DNA of 64,000 bases from Sphingomonas asaccharolytica NBRC 15499 (GTDB lineage Bacteria > Pseudomonadota > Alphaproteobacteria > Sphingomonadales > Sphingomonadaceae). The notes beneath the pieces are model-generated. The model saw only the letters and a list, made by a program, of their open reading frames with translations, searched no databases and had not been told where the DNA came from. Positions 35,733 through 44,124 of this stretch are shown here, one piece after another. A program made the translations under genes and the position numbers. The stretch spans positions 20,001-84,000 of the forward strand of contig NZ_BCYU01000001.1 of NCBI RefSeq assembly GCF_001598355.1, in the 5' to 3' direction. Positions within the stretch are counted from its first letter, which is position 1. The number at the start of each line of letters is the position of its first letter.

Positions 35733-36674
35733 TCACCTCGCGACTTCGGCGATCAGCGCCTTCAATGCCGAGAGTCCGCCATCGATGTCGTCCTTCGCAC
35801 TGGGAACGCCCCGCGCCAGGCAGATATAACCGTGAACCGTCCCCGCGGCTTCGCGGTAGATGGTCGGAACGCCCGCCGTGACCAGCTTTGCCGCATAGGC
35901 ACGGCCCTGGTCGCGCAAGGCATCCAGCCCGGCGGTCACGAGTAAAGTCGGCGGGAGACCTTCGGCCGGAAAGTCGAGCGGGGACGCACGGCGATCAGCC
36001 GGATCGGCGGCATACAGGCTGTTGAACCAGGTCATGCCATCGACCGACAGCAGATAGCCTTCGGCAAAGTCGCGAAAGCTTTGCCAATCACCCTTCCTCG
36101 TCACGACAGGGTAGATCGGATTGATCGCAAGGACCGGCTTCGATGCCGGTTTGTCGCGTAACGCCAGGGCCGTCGTAATGGCCATGTTGCCGCCCGCGCT
36201 ATCCCCCGAAAGCACGAGCCCGGTGCACGGGAAATGGTCGGCGATCCAGCGCGCGGCGGCCTCGGCGTCGTCGTGCGCCGCGGGGAAAACGTGCTCTGGC
36301 GCGCGGCGATAGTCGACCGAGACGACCGGAATGTCGAGCTGCCGGGCAGCCTCGGCGCAATAAGCGTCGTGCGTGTCGAGATCGCAAATCACCCAGCCGC
36401 CGCCATGATAGAAGACCATTACCGGTCCGGCTTCCCGATCGGGACGGTTGTCATAGACCCGAAGCTTGAGCTCGCCTCCCGGCCCCGGAACCATGATTTC
36501 TTCGACCTTGGCGATATCGCCGCGCGGCGCATCGGCCGCCTGCCCCAGCCCGGCGATCATCGCGCGCGCCGTCTCGGCCCCCAATTCCTCCATCGGCGGC
36601 CCTTCCTGCGCGTTCAGGAACCCCAGGAACTCGGCCACGTCCGGCCGTACAAAGTGAGCGGCTTGCTCCGTCAT
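35733..36674 (-). CDS. HSL-family alpha/beta hydrolase (esterase)
   Basis: 313-residue carboxylic ester hydrolase of the hormone-sensitive-lipase (bacterial family IV) type. Oxyanion motif HGGGW, nucleophile GDSAGG with catalytic Ser, Asp in VTAGLDALRDQG and His near the end in AGTVHGYI. Start at the ATG with GGGAGAAG upstream rather than the ATG 51 bases before. Cytoplasmic (no signal peptide). A copy of the putative TetR operator lies about 84 bases upstream, which ties it to the catabolic regulon; it may free an ester-linked substrate. Confidence 0.9.
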   Translation of the reverse strand: MTEQAAHFVRPDVAEFLGFLNAQEGPPMEELGAETARAMIAGLGQAADAPRGDIAKVEEIMVPGPGGELKLRVYDNRPDREAGPVMVFYHGGGWVICDLDTHDAYCAEAARQLDIPVVSVDYRRAPEHVFPAAHDDAEAAARWIADHFPCTGLVLSGDSAGGNMAITTALALRDKPASKPVLAINPIYPVVTRKGDWQSFRDFAEGYLLSVDGMTWFNSLYAADPADRRASPLDFPAEGLPPTLLVTAGLDALRDQGRAYAAKLVTAGVPTIYREAAGTVHGYICLARGVPSAKDDIDGGLSALKALIAEVAR

Positions 36675-36757
36675 CGATCTTCTCCCTCGCGCCAATCGGC
36701 GTTGCGTCCGACTTGATCTGCGCAAGCGCCGCTACCACGCGGCTCGCGCATCTGTCC

Positions 36758-36785
36758 ATAAAATTCTACGAACGTGGTGTTTAAT
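36758..36785. promoter_or_regulatory. Putative TetR operator, copy 2
   Basis: TAAAATTCTACGAACGTGG followed by TGTTTAAT, about 84 bases upstream of the HSL-esterase start and downstream of the MBL gene. Differs from copy 1 mainly in the core (ACGAACGT instead of ACGATCGT). Confidence 0.72.
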
Positions 36786-36802
36786 AGAAAAGAGCTGGGA
36801 GC

Positions 36803-37849
36803 CTAATCGACGCGGAGGCTTTGCTCGGTGGCGTAGCACTGCTCCCAGATGAAGGTATCGAAGGCGGCGAGCCGGTTTTTCCACTTGGGCGTCATCGTCG
36901 CCACGCACACGCGCGCGACCCGCGCGGTATAGTCGTTGGCCAAGGCCCAGGGATTGCCGAAATCCGCCGGATCGAGGACCTGCCCGTATGGCTGACTCTT
37001 GAGCGCCGCACCGGCGGCCGCCTGGATGTCATCATCGAACGCGATCTGCAGCTTCACGTCCGCGTGTGTGCCGATCCGGCTGACATGGCCGCCGACGAAC
37101 TTCTCGAAGGGATGACGATCGAGATCGCGGACCTGCTGGAAATATCCGGGGATGTCCTGTGCGACACCGAACGCGCGCCACGGCATCCAGCCCGGAAACA
37201 CGATGTCGACAAACATCAGGGTCTTCTGGGCCGGCGCGTAGATCTCGATATTGCCGGGCTCGTGCCCGTTGCCGGGATAGGACAGCTCGAGCGTCTGCGT
37301 GCCCAGCTTGAGGGTATAGTTCCTGTCGAACGTCACCGTCGGCAGCGGTCGCTGCGGGTCGGCGGCGCGGGCGAGCAGCCGCCTGGTCTCTTTCTGGGCG
37401 ATGATCACGGGGTGGCCACCCAGCGTCGCGGCACCGCCGATATGATCGATGTGCGAGTGACTGTAGATGAGATGGGTGATCGGCTTGTCCGTGATCTCAG
37501 CGATCGCCTGGCGGATCTTGCCCGCATAGGATGGCGGCGCGTCGACCACGACGACGCCGGTCCCATAGACCATGAACATCGACTGATAGGCGCCGTCGGT
37601 GACCATATAGAGGCCCTCCCCCAGCTTCTCGATCCGGTAGCCCTTGGCGGGGTCGATGGCCGGGCCCTGAGCCGATGCGGGGATCGGGAGATATTTGTCG
37701 ACGCGCACCCCGATCGGCGCAATGTCCGGCATGGCGGGATAGGGCGTCACCGCCTGCCCTGTGGGCGCGGGGTCTTCGGCCCGGGCAAGGCCGACGACGC
37801 AGCACGACACGATCAGCGCAAGGGCGCCATAGGTAGCACTTTTTGCCAT
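36803..37849 (-). CDS. Exported MBL-fold hydrolase
   Basis: 348 residues beginning MAKSATYGALALIVSCCVVG, a signal peptide ending near ARAEDP; an AGAGAG ribosome site lies just before. Zinc-binding HSHIDH in LIYSHSHIDHIGG, further His in GNGHEPGN and Asp in MFVDIVFPG. It resembles periplasmic MBL hydrolases of unknown substrate. A longer open frame upstream reads out of frame through the membrane-protein gene and is not coding. It follows that gene by about 70 bases in one operon under operator copy 3. Confidence 0.85.
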   Translation of the reverse strand: MAKSATYGALALIVSCCVVGLARAEDPAPTGQAVTPYPAMPDIAPIGVRVDKYLPIPASAQGPAIDPAKGYRIEKLGEGLYMVTDGAYQSMFMVYGTGVVVVDAPPSYAGKIRQAIAEITDKPITHLIYSHSHIDHIGGAATLGGHPVIIAQKETRRLLARAADPQRPLPTVTFDRNYTLKLGTQTLELSYPGNGHEPGNIEIYAPAQKTLMFVDIVFPGWMPWRAFGVAQDIPGYFQQVRDLDRHPFEKFVGGHVSRIGTHADVKLQIAFDDDIQAAAGAALKSQPYGQVLDPADFGNPWALANDYTARVARVCVATMTPKWKNRLAAFDTFIWEQCYATEQSLRVD

Positions 37850-37917
37850 CTCTCTTTTCCTTGTTTGAGTGAGCCGCGGCACGACCATGATCCCCGGTGG
37901 CCCGGCACTGGAGATCA

Positions 37918-38325
37918 TCACGCGGTCTTCATTGCCCGTCGTTCCCGGACATCGATGGCGATCCCCACGAGCCCCACGACGGCCGGCAGGTAGACGGCAT
38001 GGCCGTTCTTCAGGATGGTGTCGGCGCCGCAGATGCCGGCGCCGATTTCCCATAGATGGAAGAAGCCGTGCAGACCGAGCCAGGCAGTCGCCGCGGCCCA
38101 CAGCCAGATCCGCTGGGCGGGGAAGAAGATACCGGTCACATAGCCGGCACCGATCATCACGTAGATGAGGCCGATATCGCGGAGAAAATGCTGATTGAAC
38201 GGGCCGGTCGCCGGCACCGTCGGCACCGCATAATACCAGAATTCCGGATCGTAGAGCATGATGATGCCGTTCACGAACATGGCGATGCCGAGCAGCGCCA
38301 TCAGACCCTTGTTGAATTTGCTCAT
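37918..38325 (-). CDS. Small integral membrane protein, paralogue of 43653-44081
   Basis: 135 residues with four predicted membrane helices. Conserved loop TGPFNQHFLRDIGLIY and, before the last helix, HGFFHLWEIGAGICG, with several His that could bind metal or protons. No function known to me. The second copy in this window shares both motifs. Each lies next to hydrolase or reductase genes, here an exported MBL hydrolase. First gene of a two-gene operon about 150 bases after operator copy 3. Confidence 0.72.
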   Translation of the reverse strand: MSKFNKGLMALLGIAMFVNGIIMLYDPEFWYYAVPTVPATGPFNQHFLRDIGLIYVMIGAGYVTGIFFPAQRIWLWAAATAWLGLHGFFHLWEIGAGICGADTILKNGHAVYLPAVVGLVGIAIDVRERRAMKTA

Positions 38326-38474
38326 TGAAACCTCCCCGTTGGTGGCATTTGGCGACGACCCGCCTGCGCAACCGCGCAGGCGATCGACCTTCCCTGACCG
38401 AGTGGCTCGCGCAGTTTCGTGCGCGAGCCCGTACGGCCCTGACGATCCAGCTCAGCCAAATGTGACATGAGCTA

Positions 38475-38502
38475 GTATTTTTACACGATCGTAGAATTTT
38501 AC
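38475..38502. promoter_or_regulatory. Putative TetR operator, copy 3 (opposite orientation)
   Basis: Read on the minus strand: TAAAATTCTACGATCGTG then TAAAAATAC. The half TAAAATTCTACGA is identical to copy 2, the core ACGATCGT to copy 1. It lies about 150 bases before the membrane-protein/MBL pair. Confidence 0.72.
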
Positions 38503-38561
38503 TCGTGACGAAGGCCGATTGCAAGATGGCGCGACACGCCCAAAGTCAGATCGTCGCTTGA

Positions 38562-40511
38562 TCAGTTGGAAGAACGAAAGCCGATGCGCGCATGCGTACC
38601 GTCACAGAACGGCTTGTTGGCGCTCCCCCCACACCGACAGAGCCGGGTGCTCCGAACGCAGGAAACCCGCCGGCCGGTACCGCTGGTGATTTCCAAATTG
38701 CCTTGGATCTGCAGCGGCCCGTCGGTCTGCGGCATGACCGACAAGGGACCGTCGCGCACCGCGAGTGCCGGCGTATCCTCGCTGGCCGGCTCGCCGGTCG
38801 CGGCGAAGCCGATCCGGAGGTGCGAGTTGTCGCAGAACGGTTTGTTGGCCGACGCGCCGCACCGGCACAATGTCGCCCGAAAGCCGGCTTGCTCACCATC
38901 GATCGAGAGACTCGCGCGCACCGCATAGGGCCCGTTCTCGCGCAGCGACAACAGGTTTACCGGCGGCGGCGCCTCGTCATGACCGTCCTTTCGCTGGTAG
39001 CTCAACGCCCCCGACGGGCATTGCCGGATCGTGCCGCACAGCAGCTCGGTTTCGGTGGCGTCCGGCTGGACCCACGCGCCCGCCATATTGGCAAGAAAGG
39101 TCGCGGGCGCCTGGGTGACGCAGAAGCGGGCGTGGATGCAGCGCTTCTCGTTGAACAGGACCGTGACATCATGTCCCACGATCGTCTCCAGGCCGTCGCT
39201 AGCCTTGACTGACGGCGCAGCCGGCGCAGGCGCAGCCGGTGATGCCACAACGGCCGCTGCCTGCGGTGCCGGTGCATTGCGCAGCCGCCCGACTAGATCG
39301 TGCAGCACCTTGGCGGCGCGTTGGCCGCGCGGATCGGCCTGGTCGATCGCGTCCGCGGCTGTGCCCAGTTCTTCCATCCGCTCGAGAAAATACCGCCGCG
39401 CGCTCGCCCCTGGCGGCAACGACGCGGTATCGCGCAAGGCCGTGAACGAAACGCCGGCATGGCAGTGCGGATTGGACGGCCCGGCCGGCAGGCGCGCGGC
39501 GCGCTCCGCGAGCGGCGTGAGCGCCTGCATCAAGCCCACTGCTGTTCCGACATAGAGCAATTTGTCGTCGTCGCTCGACGGCAGAGCATAGACCTCGGCG
39601 AGCAGACGCAGCATCAGCGCATAAGCCGCATTTGCCAGGTCGATCGTCGCCACGGCATCGGTATCTTCGATCCAGACGCGCCCTTCGGGCTGTGGCGGGC
39701 GCCGCAGCACGGGATTTACAGCGGCGGGATACGCGGGCGAGAAGTCCGGATTCTTGGCTTTGAGCGCCTTATATTCTTCGCGGATCGCGCTGAACCGCTG
39801 GAAGTGCGAATTGTCGCGATCGGCCGGCGCGCCTTCGCCTTCGATGATGATGGTCTCGATTGCAGCCAGCGCGCTTTCCAGATGTATGACGGGCCGGGCA
39901 CCGACCAGACGAATCTCGGCAGGACTGAGCTGAAGGGCGGGATCGCCACAAAACACCGCTGCCTCGCCAATCTGATCGACGAACTGGCGCAAATTGCCGC
40001 TGATCTCCCCATAGAATTCGCCGACGGTGCAATAATCATAGCCGGTCGGCGTGAGCCGCAGCCCCGGAATCGCCCGCGTCAAATTGGCCGGGCTTTCGAA
40101 GCCCGGACCGTCCGGCTCGTCCGATCCCTCCGGTCGTTCCAGATAGACGAAATGCTGGATCACCGCCTCGTCGAACGGTGCCAGCCGAACGACCAGCCCA
40201 GCAGGCAGATAGCCGGGGTCGAGCGGGAAGTTGGCGCGACCAAGATGCGGCGCCCCGCCCAATGCCGCGGTAATGTTCCAGACCGCCACCAAGTGGCTCA
40301 TTTCGTCGATCGCCACGCCCAGGATCGCACGGCGCCACCGGGCCACCGCCTCCGCTTCTTCCGCCGTCAGCCCCTCGCCTTCGCCGTCGCGCAGGCTGAA
40401 GCCGGCGTAGAGGTAGGTGCACATCAGACAATGTTCGATTTCCGCCGCTTCGTAGAAGGCGTGCATGATCTTTTCCCGACTGACCGCCGGCGCGAGACTA
40501 TCCTGGGGCAT
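38562..40511 (-). CDS. Ferritin-like / 4Fe-4S / double CDGSH iron-sulfur fusion protein
   Basis: 649 residues with three parts. Residues 1-350: a ferritin-like diiron domain of the VioB/RebD C-terminal type (iminophenyl-pyruvate dimer synthase-like), with AAEIEHCLMCTY and AIDEMSHL as ligand helices. About 450-515: a divergent ferredoxin-like 4Fe-4S segment (RCIHARFC ... RQCPSGAL). C-terminus: two CDGSH-type motifs, CRCGASANKPFCDNSH and CRCGGSANKPFCDGTH, each with three Cys and a His for a 2Fe-2S cluster. A soluble, cofactor-rich redox protein; reaction unknown. The combination is uncommon. Neighbour genes are hydrolases and NmrA-like reductases. Confidence 0.85.
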   Translation of the reverse strand: MPQDSLAPAVSREKIMHAFYEAAEIEHCLMCTYLYAGFSLRDGEGEGLTAEEAEAVARWRRAILGVAIDEMSHLVAVWNITAALGGAPHLGRANFPLDPGYLPAGLVVRLAPFDEAVIQHFVYLERPEGSDEPDGPGFESPANLTRAIPGLRLTPTGYDYCTVGEFYGEISGNLRQFVDQIGEAAVFCGDPALQLSPAEIRLVGARPVIHLESALAAIETIIIEGEGAPADRDNSHFQRFSAIREEYKALKAKNPDFSPAYPAAVNPVLRRPPQPEGRVWIEDTDAVATIDLANAAYALMLRLLAEVYALPSSDDDKLLYVGTAVGLMQALTPLAERAARLPAGPSNPHCHAGVSFTALRDTASLPPGASARRYFLERMEELGTAADAIDQADPRGQRAAKVLHDLVGRLRNAPAPQAAAVVASPAAPAPAAPSVKASDGLETIVGHDVTVLFNEKRCIHARFCVTQAPATFLANMAGAWVQPDATETELLCGTIRQCPSGALSYQRKDGHDEAPPPVNLLSLRENGPYAVRASLSIDGEQAGFRATLCRCGASANKPFCDNSHLRIGFAATGEPASEDTPALAVRDGPLSVMPQTDGPLQIQGNLEITSGTGRRVSCVRSTRLCRCGGSANKPFCDGTHARIGFRSSN

Positions 40512-40557
40512 TTCTTTTCCTCACGTTCAGAGGCGCATGGTCCGCGGCTCGGCGGAC

Positions 40558-41346
40558 CTATTTCGCGCCGGCGGCTTCCTCGATCATCGCGGCGACTTCG
40601 GCGGGGTGCGACACCATCAGCGCGTGCGAGGCGCCGGCAATGGCGACGGTGTCGCGCGCACGGGCGCGCACGGCCATGAACTTCATGACAGCAGCAGGGA
40701 TGTTGCGGTCCGCCGTGCCGTAGATCACATAGGAGGGCAGCGTCTTCCAGCTGGCAGTCCGCGAAGGTTCGCCAAGTGCAGCGAGCGTGACGGGGCGCTG
40801 GCTGGCCGCCATCAACGCTGTCTTTGCCGCCGGCACGTCGGCGGCGAATTGCGCGCGGAATTTGTCGGTCTGGATGTAGAGATCCTCGCCACCATCCGGC
40901 AGCGCGACGGTGGTCAGGCTGGCGCCGAGCGTGCTTCCGGGGAATTTTGCCGAGAGCGAAAGGCTGGTCTCACCGACGTCCGGGGCAAAGGCCGCGACAT
41001 AGACCAGTGCCGTGACATTGGCATTGCCGGCCGCCGCTTCGGTGATCACGGGTCCGCCATAGGAATGGCCGACCAGCACAACCGGCCCATCGACGGATTT
41101 GACGATCCGCGACACCGCAGCGGCATCACTGGCAACGCTGCGCAGCGGGTTCGCGGCAGCGATGACCCGATAGCCGTCCTTGTTGAGCCGTGCGACGACC
41201 GAGTCCCAGCTCGACGATTCGGCGAACGCGCCGTGTACCAGCACGATGGTCGGCTTTTCCGGCCCGGATTTGTCTCCGGCGGCCGCGATGCCGGGATGAA
41301 TGAGAGCAACGGCGAACAGAAGAGTGCCGAACAGGGAAATACGCAT
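40558..41346 (-). CDS. Exported alpha/beta hydrolase (EstC-like), paralogue of 56935-57729
   Basis: 262 residues with signal peptide (LFGTLLFAVALIHPGIAAAG). Oxyanion loop HGAFAESSSW, nucleophile VGHSYGG (Ser), catalytic Asp in YGTADRNIP and His in GASHALMVSHP. This is the EstC/salicylate-esterase-like branch of single-domain hydrolases. A clearly related copy lies at 56935-57729. It follows the NmrA-like reductase gene by about 48 bases on the same strand. Likely a periplasmic esterase; substrate unknown. Confidence 0.87.
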   Translation of the reverse strand: MRISLFGTLLFAVALIHPGIAAAGDKSGPEKPTIVLVHGAFAESSSWDSVVARLNKDGYRVIAAANPLRSVASDAAAVSRIVKSVDGPVVLVGHSYGGPVITEAAAGNANVTALVYVAAFAPDVGETSLSLSAKFPGSTLGASLTTVALPDGGEDLYIQTDKFRAQFAADVPAAKTALMAASQRPVTLAALGEPSRTASWKTLPSYVIYGTADRNIPAAVMKFMAVRARARDTVAIAGASHALMVSHPAEVAAMIEEAAGAK

Positions 41347-41394
41347 TGATGCCTCCGGATAAGGGTCGTGATGGTGGAATCGATCCGGTGCCGC

Positions 41395-42165
41395 TCAGGT
41401 CGCGCGGATCGTGGCCCAGGCCGGCTGAAGGCTGTCGCGCAGCCAGTCGTCGAGTCCGTGAGAGGCAATCGACGCACCGGGGCCGGGAAGAAGCGAGCGT
41501 TCGCCCAGTTCCGCGCCGAAATATCGCGCATGAACGTCGGCGATGATCCGGCGACCGTCCTCATAGGCGGTGGCGATCTCGACAGCGACTTCATTGAGTC
41601 GCAATCGCTCGGCGCCGGCAATTTCCAGCACGGCATTTGCCGGCGCGGATGACAAGGCGGCGGTCAGCGCGCCGGCGACGTCTTCGGCCGCAACCGGCTG
41701 AACCAACGCTGGAGATATCGTGATTTCGTTCGCCGTCCCTTCCTGGACGAGATCACGTATAAATTCGAAGAACTGCGTCGATCGCTGGATCGTGAAGGGC
41801 AGGCCCGAAGCCCTGATGAGTTGCTCCTGCACCTGCTTTGCGCGAAAATAGCCGCTCTCCAGCCGATCGACACCGACAATCGATAGTGCGACATGGTGCT
41901 GCACGCCGGCGGCGCGCGCCGCGGCCAGAAGGTTGCGGCCCGACGTCTCGAAAAATCGTAAGGCGTCAGCCTCCTCGAGCGACGGGGAATTGGAGACGTC
42001 GACCACCGCCCCCGCTCCTTCCAACGCCAAGGCCAGCCCGACACCGGTCACCGAGTCGATGCCGAAGGTCGGCGACGCCTCCACGACATCCCAGCCGGTC
42101 CGCTGCAACGTCCGCACCAACTTGCAACCGATGCGGCCGCTGGCGCCCAGCACCACGACCTTCAT
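41395..42165 (-). CDS. NmrA-like NAD(P)-binding SDR protein, paralogue of 44125-44886
   Basis: 256 residues of atypical short-chain dehydrogenase fold. Rossmann motif VLGASGRIGCKLVRTL, VVDVSNSPSLEEADALRFFE, and HHVALSIVGVDRLESGYFRAK in place of a canonical Tyr-x3-Lys motif. Members act as NAD(P)H sensors or quinone/nitro reductase-like proteins. It overlaps the GST gene by four bases. The second copy in this window has the same motifs. Confidence 0.85.
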   Translation of the reverse strand: MKVVVLGASGRIGCKLVRTLQRTGWDVVEASPTFGIDSVTGVGLALALEGAGAVVDVSNSPSLEEADALRFFETSGRNLLAAARAAGVQHHVALSIVGVDRLESGYFRAKQVQEQLIRASGLPFTIQRSTQFFEFIRDLVQEGTANEITISPALVQPVAAEDVAGALTAALSSAPANAVLEIAGAERLRLNEVAVEIATAYEDGRRIIADVHARYFGAELGERSLLPGPGASIASHGLDDWLRDSLQPAWATIRAT

Positions 42166-42800
42166 ATCAATGCCTCGAAGGACGAGATGTCGATCAGGCT
42201 GCGAGCATCGGGCAGGCCTTCTTCCGACAATGCCAGCTGAACCGAAGGACGTTCGGCGACGCGCTCGAAATAGCCGTGCATTTCGGGGGAAACAGGGACG
42301 CCATACGCGCCGGCCCAGCGCAGCATTGCAAACAGATAGGCGTCCGCTACCGTGAAGCGCGGCCCGAACAGATAGAGTTCATTGATCCGCTCCGAGATTA
42401 TCTCGAGAAGCTTCGCGACTACATCAACGGCGTTTGCTCTTTCCGCGGCACGGCTGGAATCCGAGAACGGCCTGAACGCGACATGCAATTCGGTCGACAG
42501 CCAGGACAGGATCTCGATCAGCCGGGTTCGCCCCAGCAGACCTCCCGGCGCAAGGCCTGGATCGCGGTCGGCGATAAACTCCAGGACCGCGATGTTTTCG
42601 GTGATGGCATTCCCGTCGTCGAGCGCCAACAGGGGAACATAACCCCTGGGATTGATCGAGAGGTAATCATATCCCTGTTCGGTGATCTTCGTCTTCATGT
42701 CGACGCGCTCGAACTCGGCGACGATCCCAGCTTCATGAAGCGAGATGCGGCCAGCAAGGCTGCAGGCGCCTGGCGCGTAGTATAGTTTCATCGACGTCAC
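42162..42800 (-). CDS. Glutathione S-transferase family protein
   Basis: 212 residues. N-terminal thioredoxin-fold half KLYYAPGACSLAGRISLHEAG, with the Cys/Ser pair of beta-class bacterial GSTs (Cys10), the GSH-binding NITENIAVLEFIAD, and a helical C-terminal half including FTVADAYLFAML (the N-capping box S/T-x-x-D). It probably conjugates glutathione to an electrophile or acts as a glutathione-dependent reductase. Overlaps both neighbours by four bases, so it is translated with the kinase-like gene upstream and the NmrA-like gene downstream. Confidence 0.9.
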   Translation of the reverse strand: MTSMKLYYAPGACSLAGRISLHEAGIVAEFERVDMKTKITEQGYDYLSINPRGYVPLLALDDGNAITENIAVLEFIADRDPGLAPGGLLGRTRLIEILSWLSTELHVAFRPFSDSSRAAERANAVDVVAKLLEIISERINELYLFGPRFTVADAYLFAMLRWAGAYGVPVSPEMHGYFERVAERPSVQLALSEEGLPDARSLIDISSFEALI

Positions 42801-43585
42801 TCAACTCGGGGAGATGTGGGTGCTAGGGATCCGCCGACCGCCAACGGTGCGGCGATCGCCGGCAACCGCAGCGCAATCGTCGTGCCGATGCCGGGCTCGC
42901 TGTCGATCGCGATCGTTCCGCCGGCATCGCGGATGAAGCGCTCGACCATCGGCAGTCCGATTCCACCCAGCCCATCGGTCTTCGTCGTGAAGAAGGGATC
43001 GAAAACGCGTGCGAGTGTAGCTCGCGACATGCCTATGCCTTCATCCAGGACGCGTAGCTCGACCTCGCCGTGCGCGAGCGCCCGCGCGTCGATCCCGACG
43101 ATCCCGTTGCCGCCCATGGCGTCGCGGGCATTCAACAAGAGGTTCAGAACTGTCCGCCGCAATCCGACCGGGTCGCAGCGGACCGCCGGCAGATCGGGCG
43201 CGATATTCAGGTCGAGAATGAGTCCGGGCTCGTCCATCGCCCCGATCAGCGTCACAACATCGGCAACGCATGCGGCAACGTCGCTTTGCATGGCCGCAAT
43301 TGCCTGGTCGCGCAGATGACCGACATTCTGCCGGACGATCGCGCCGGCATGCTCCAAACAGAGCCGGGCGCGATCCAGAATCGAGCCGGCATCCGCGGGC
43401 GCCATAAGGGGTGAGCGCCCGACGATGTTGATCGCAGCGGACGCGATCTGGATCAGATTCCCGAGATCGTGAACGATACCGGCGGTCGCGATCCAGGCCG
43501 GCCCGCTTGCTCCGGCCGCGGGTTCGCCTTCGCCCGAACGGAAATAGTCCGGATTGGCGGGCGCGGACATCTGAAGTGGTTTCAC
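42797..43585 (-). CDS. Histidine kinase core without sensor domain
   Basis: 262 residues. H-box-like IVHDLGNLIQIAS (phospho-acceptor His), N-box LLLNARDAMGG, G1 DEGIGMS, F-box FDPFFTTK and G2 GGIGLPMVERF. It has no transmembrane segment and no PAS or other input domain; the first 30 residues are flexible. This resembles NtrB-like or hybrid-derived soluble kinases that take their signal from a partner. It overlaps the GST gene by four bases, an unusual coupling of a kinase to a GST and reductase; no response regulator is adjacent. Confidence 0.82.
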   Translation of the reverse strand: MKPLQMSAPANPDYFRSGEGEPAAGASGPAWIATAGIVHDLGNLIQIASAAINIVGRSPLMAPADAGSILDRARLCLEHAGAIVRQNVGHLRDQAIAAMQSDVAACVADVVTLIGAMDEPGLILDLNIAPDLPAVRCDPVGLRRTVLNLLLNARDAMGGNGIVGIDARALAHGEVELRVLDEGIGMSRATLARVFDPFFTTKTDGLGGIGLPMVERFIRDAGGTIAIDSEPGIGTTIALRLPAIAAPLAVGGSLAPTSPRVE

Positions 43586-43652
43586 GATCTATGTCCCTTC
43601 AAAAAAAATGGCTGCGGGGCGCTAGGGGGGCGAGGCCCCGCAGCCGCGGCGG

Positions 43653-44081
43653 TCAGGCTGTGGCCGCCGATCCCTTACCCGGATGAACCGCGCGTTCGCT
43701 CACCGACCAAAGCGCGAGCACCGCACTGATCAGCGCGGGAAGCGTCACTGCCGCGAAATCGCGGACCAGTGCCGAGGGTCCGCAAATGCCCACAGCGACT
43801 TCCCAGAAGTGAAACAGTGCATGGCCGCACAACCACAAGGATGCCGCCGACCAGAGCGCCGCGCGCCACGCCGGCTGCGCGGTTCCGACCAGGAACGCGG
43901 TGCCGATGAACAGAAAGATGAGACCGATATCGCGCAGGAAGTGCTGGTTGAACGGACCCGTCGTGGTCACGCCCGGCACCGCGAAATACCAATTCGCCGG
44001 CGAGATGAGCATGAATGTACCGTTGGCCAGCGCAGCAACGCCGAGCACGACGGCGGCCCAGAGGCATGTTTGCCGCAGCAT
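43653..44081 (-). CDS. Small integral membrane protein, paralogue of 37918-38325
   Basis: 142 residues, four predicted membrane helices. It shares VPGVTTTGPFNQHFLRDIGLI and HALFHFWEVAVGICG with the copy at 37918-38325. Function unknown. Lies 43 bases after the NmrA-like gene upstream and about 70 before the kinase core on the minus strand, so probably one operon with them. Confidence 0.72.
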   Translation of the reverse strand: MLRQTCLWAAVVLGVAALANGTFMLISPANWYFAVPGVTTTGPFNQHFLRDIGLIFLFIGTAFLVGTAQPAWRAALWSAASLWLCGHALFHFWEVAVGICGPSALVRDFAAVTLPALISAVLALWSVSERAVHPGKGSAATA

Positions 44082-44124
44082 CGTTCGATCTCCTGTAAGG
44101 TGGGTGGGTGCCGGGAGCGGACGC

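Noticed and set aside
37850-38524. Upstream extension of the MBL hydrolase
   Set aside because: Overlaps the membrane-protein gene in another frame; the signal peptide and ribosome site fix the start at 37849.
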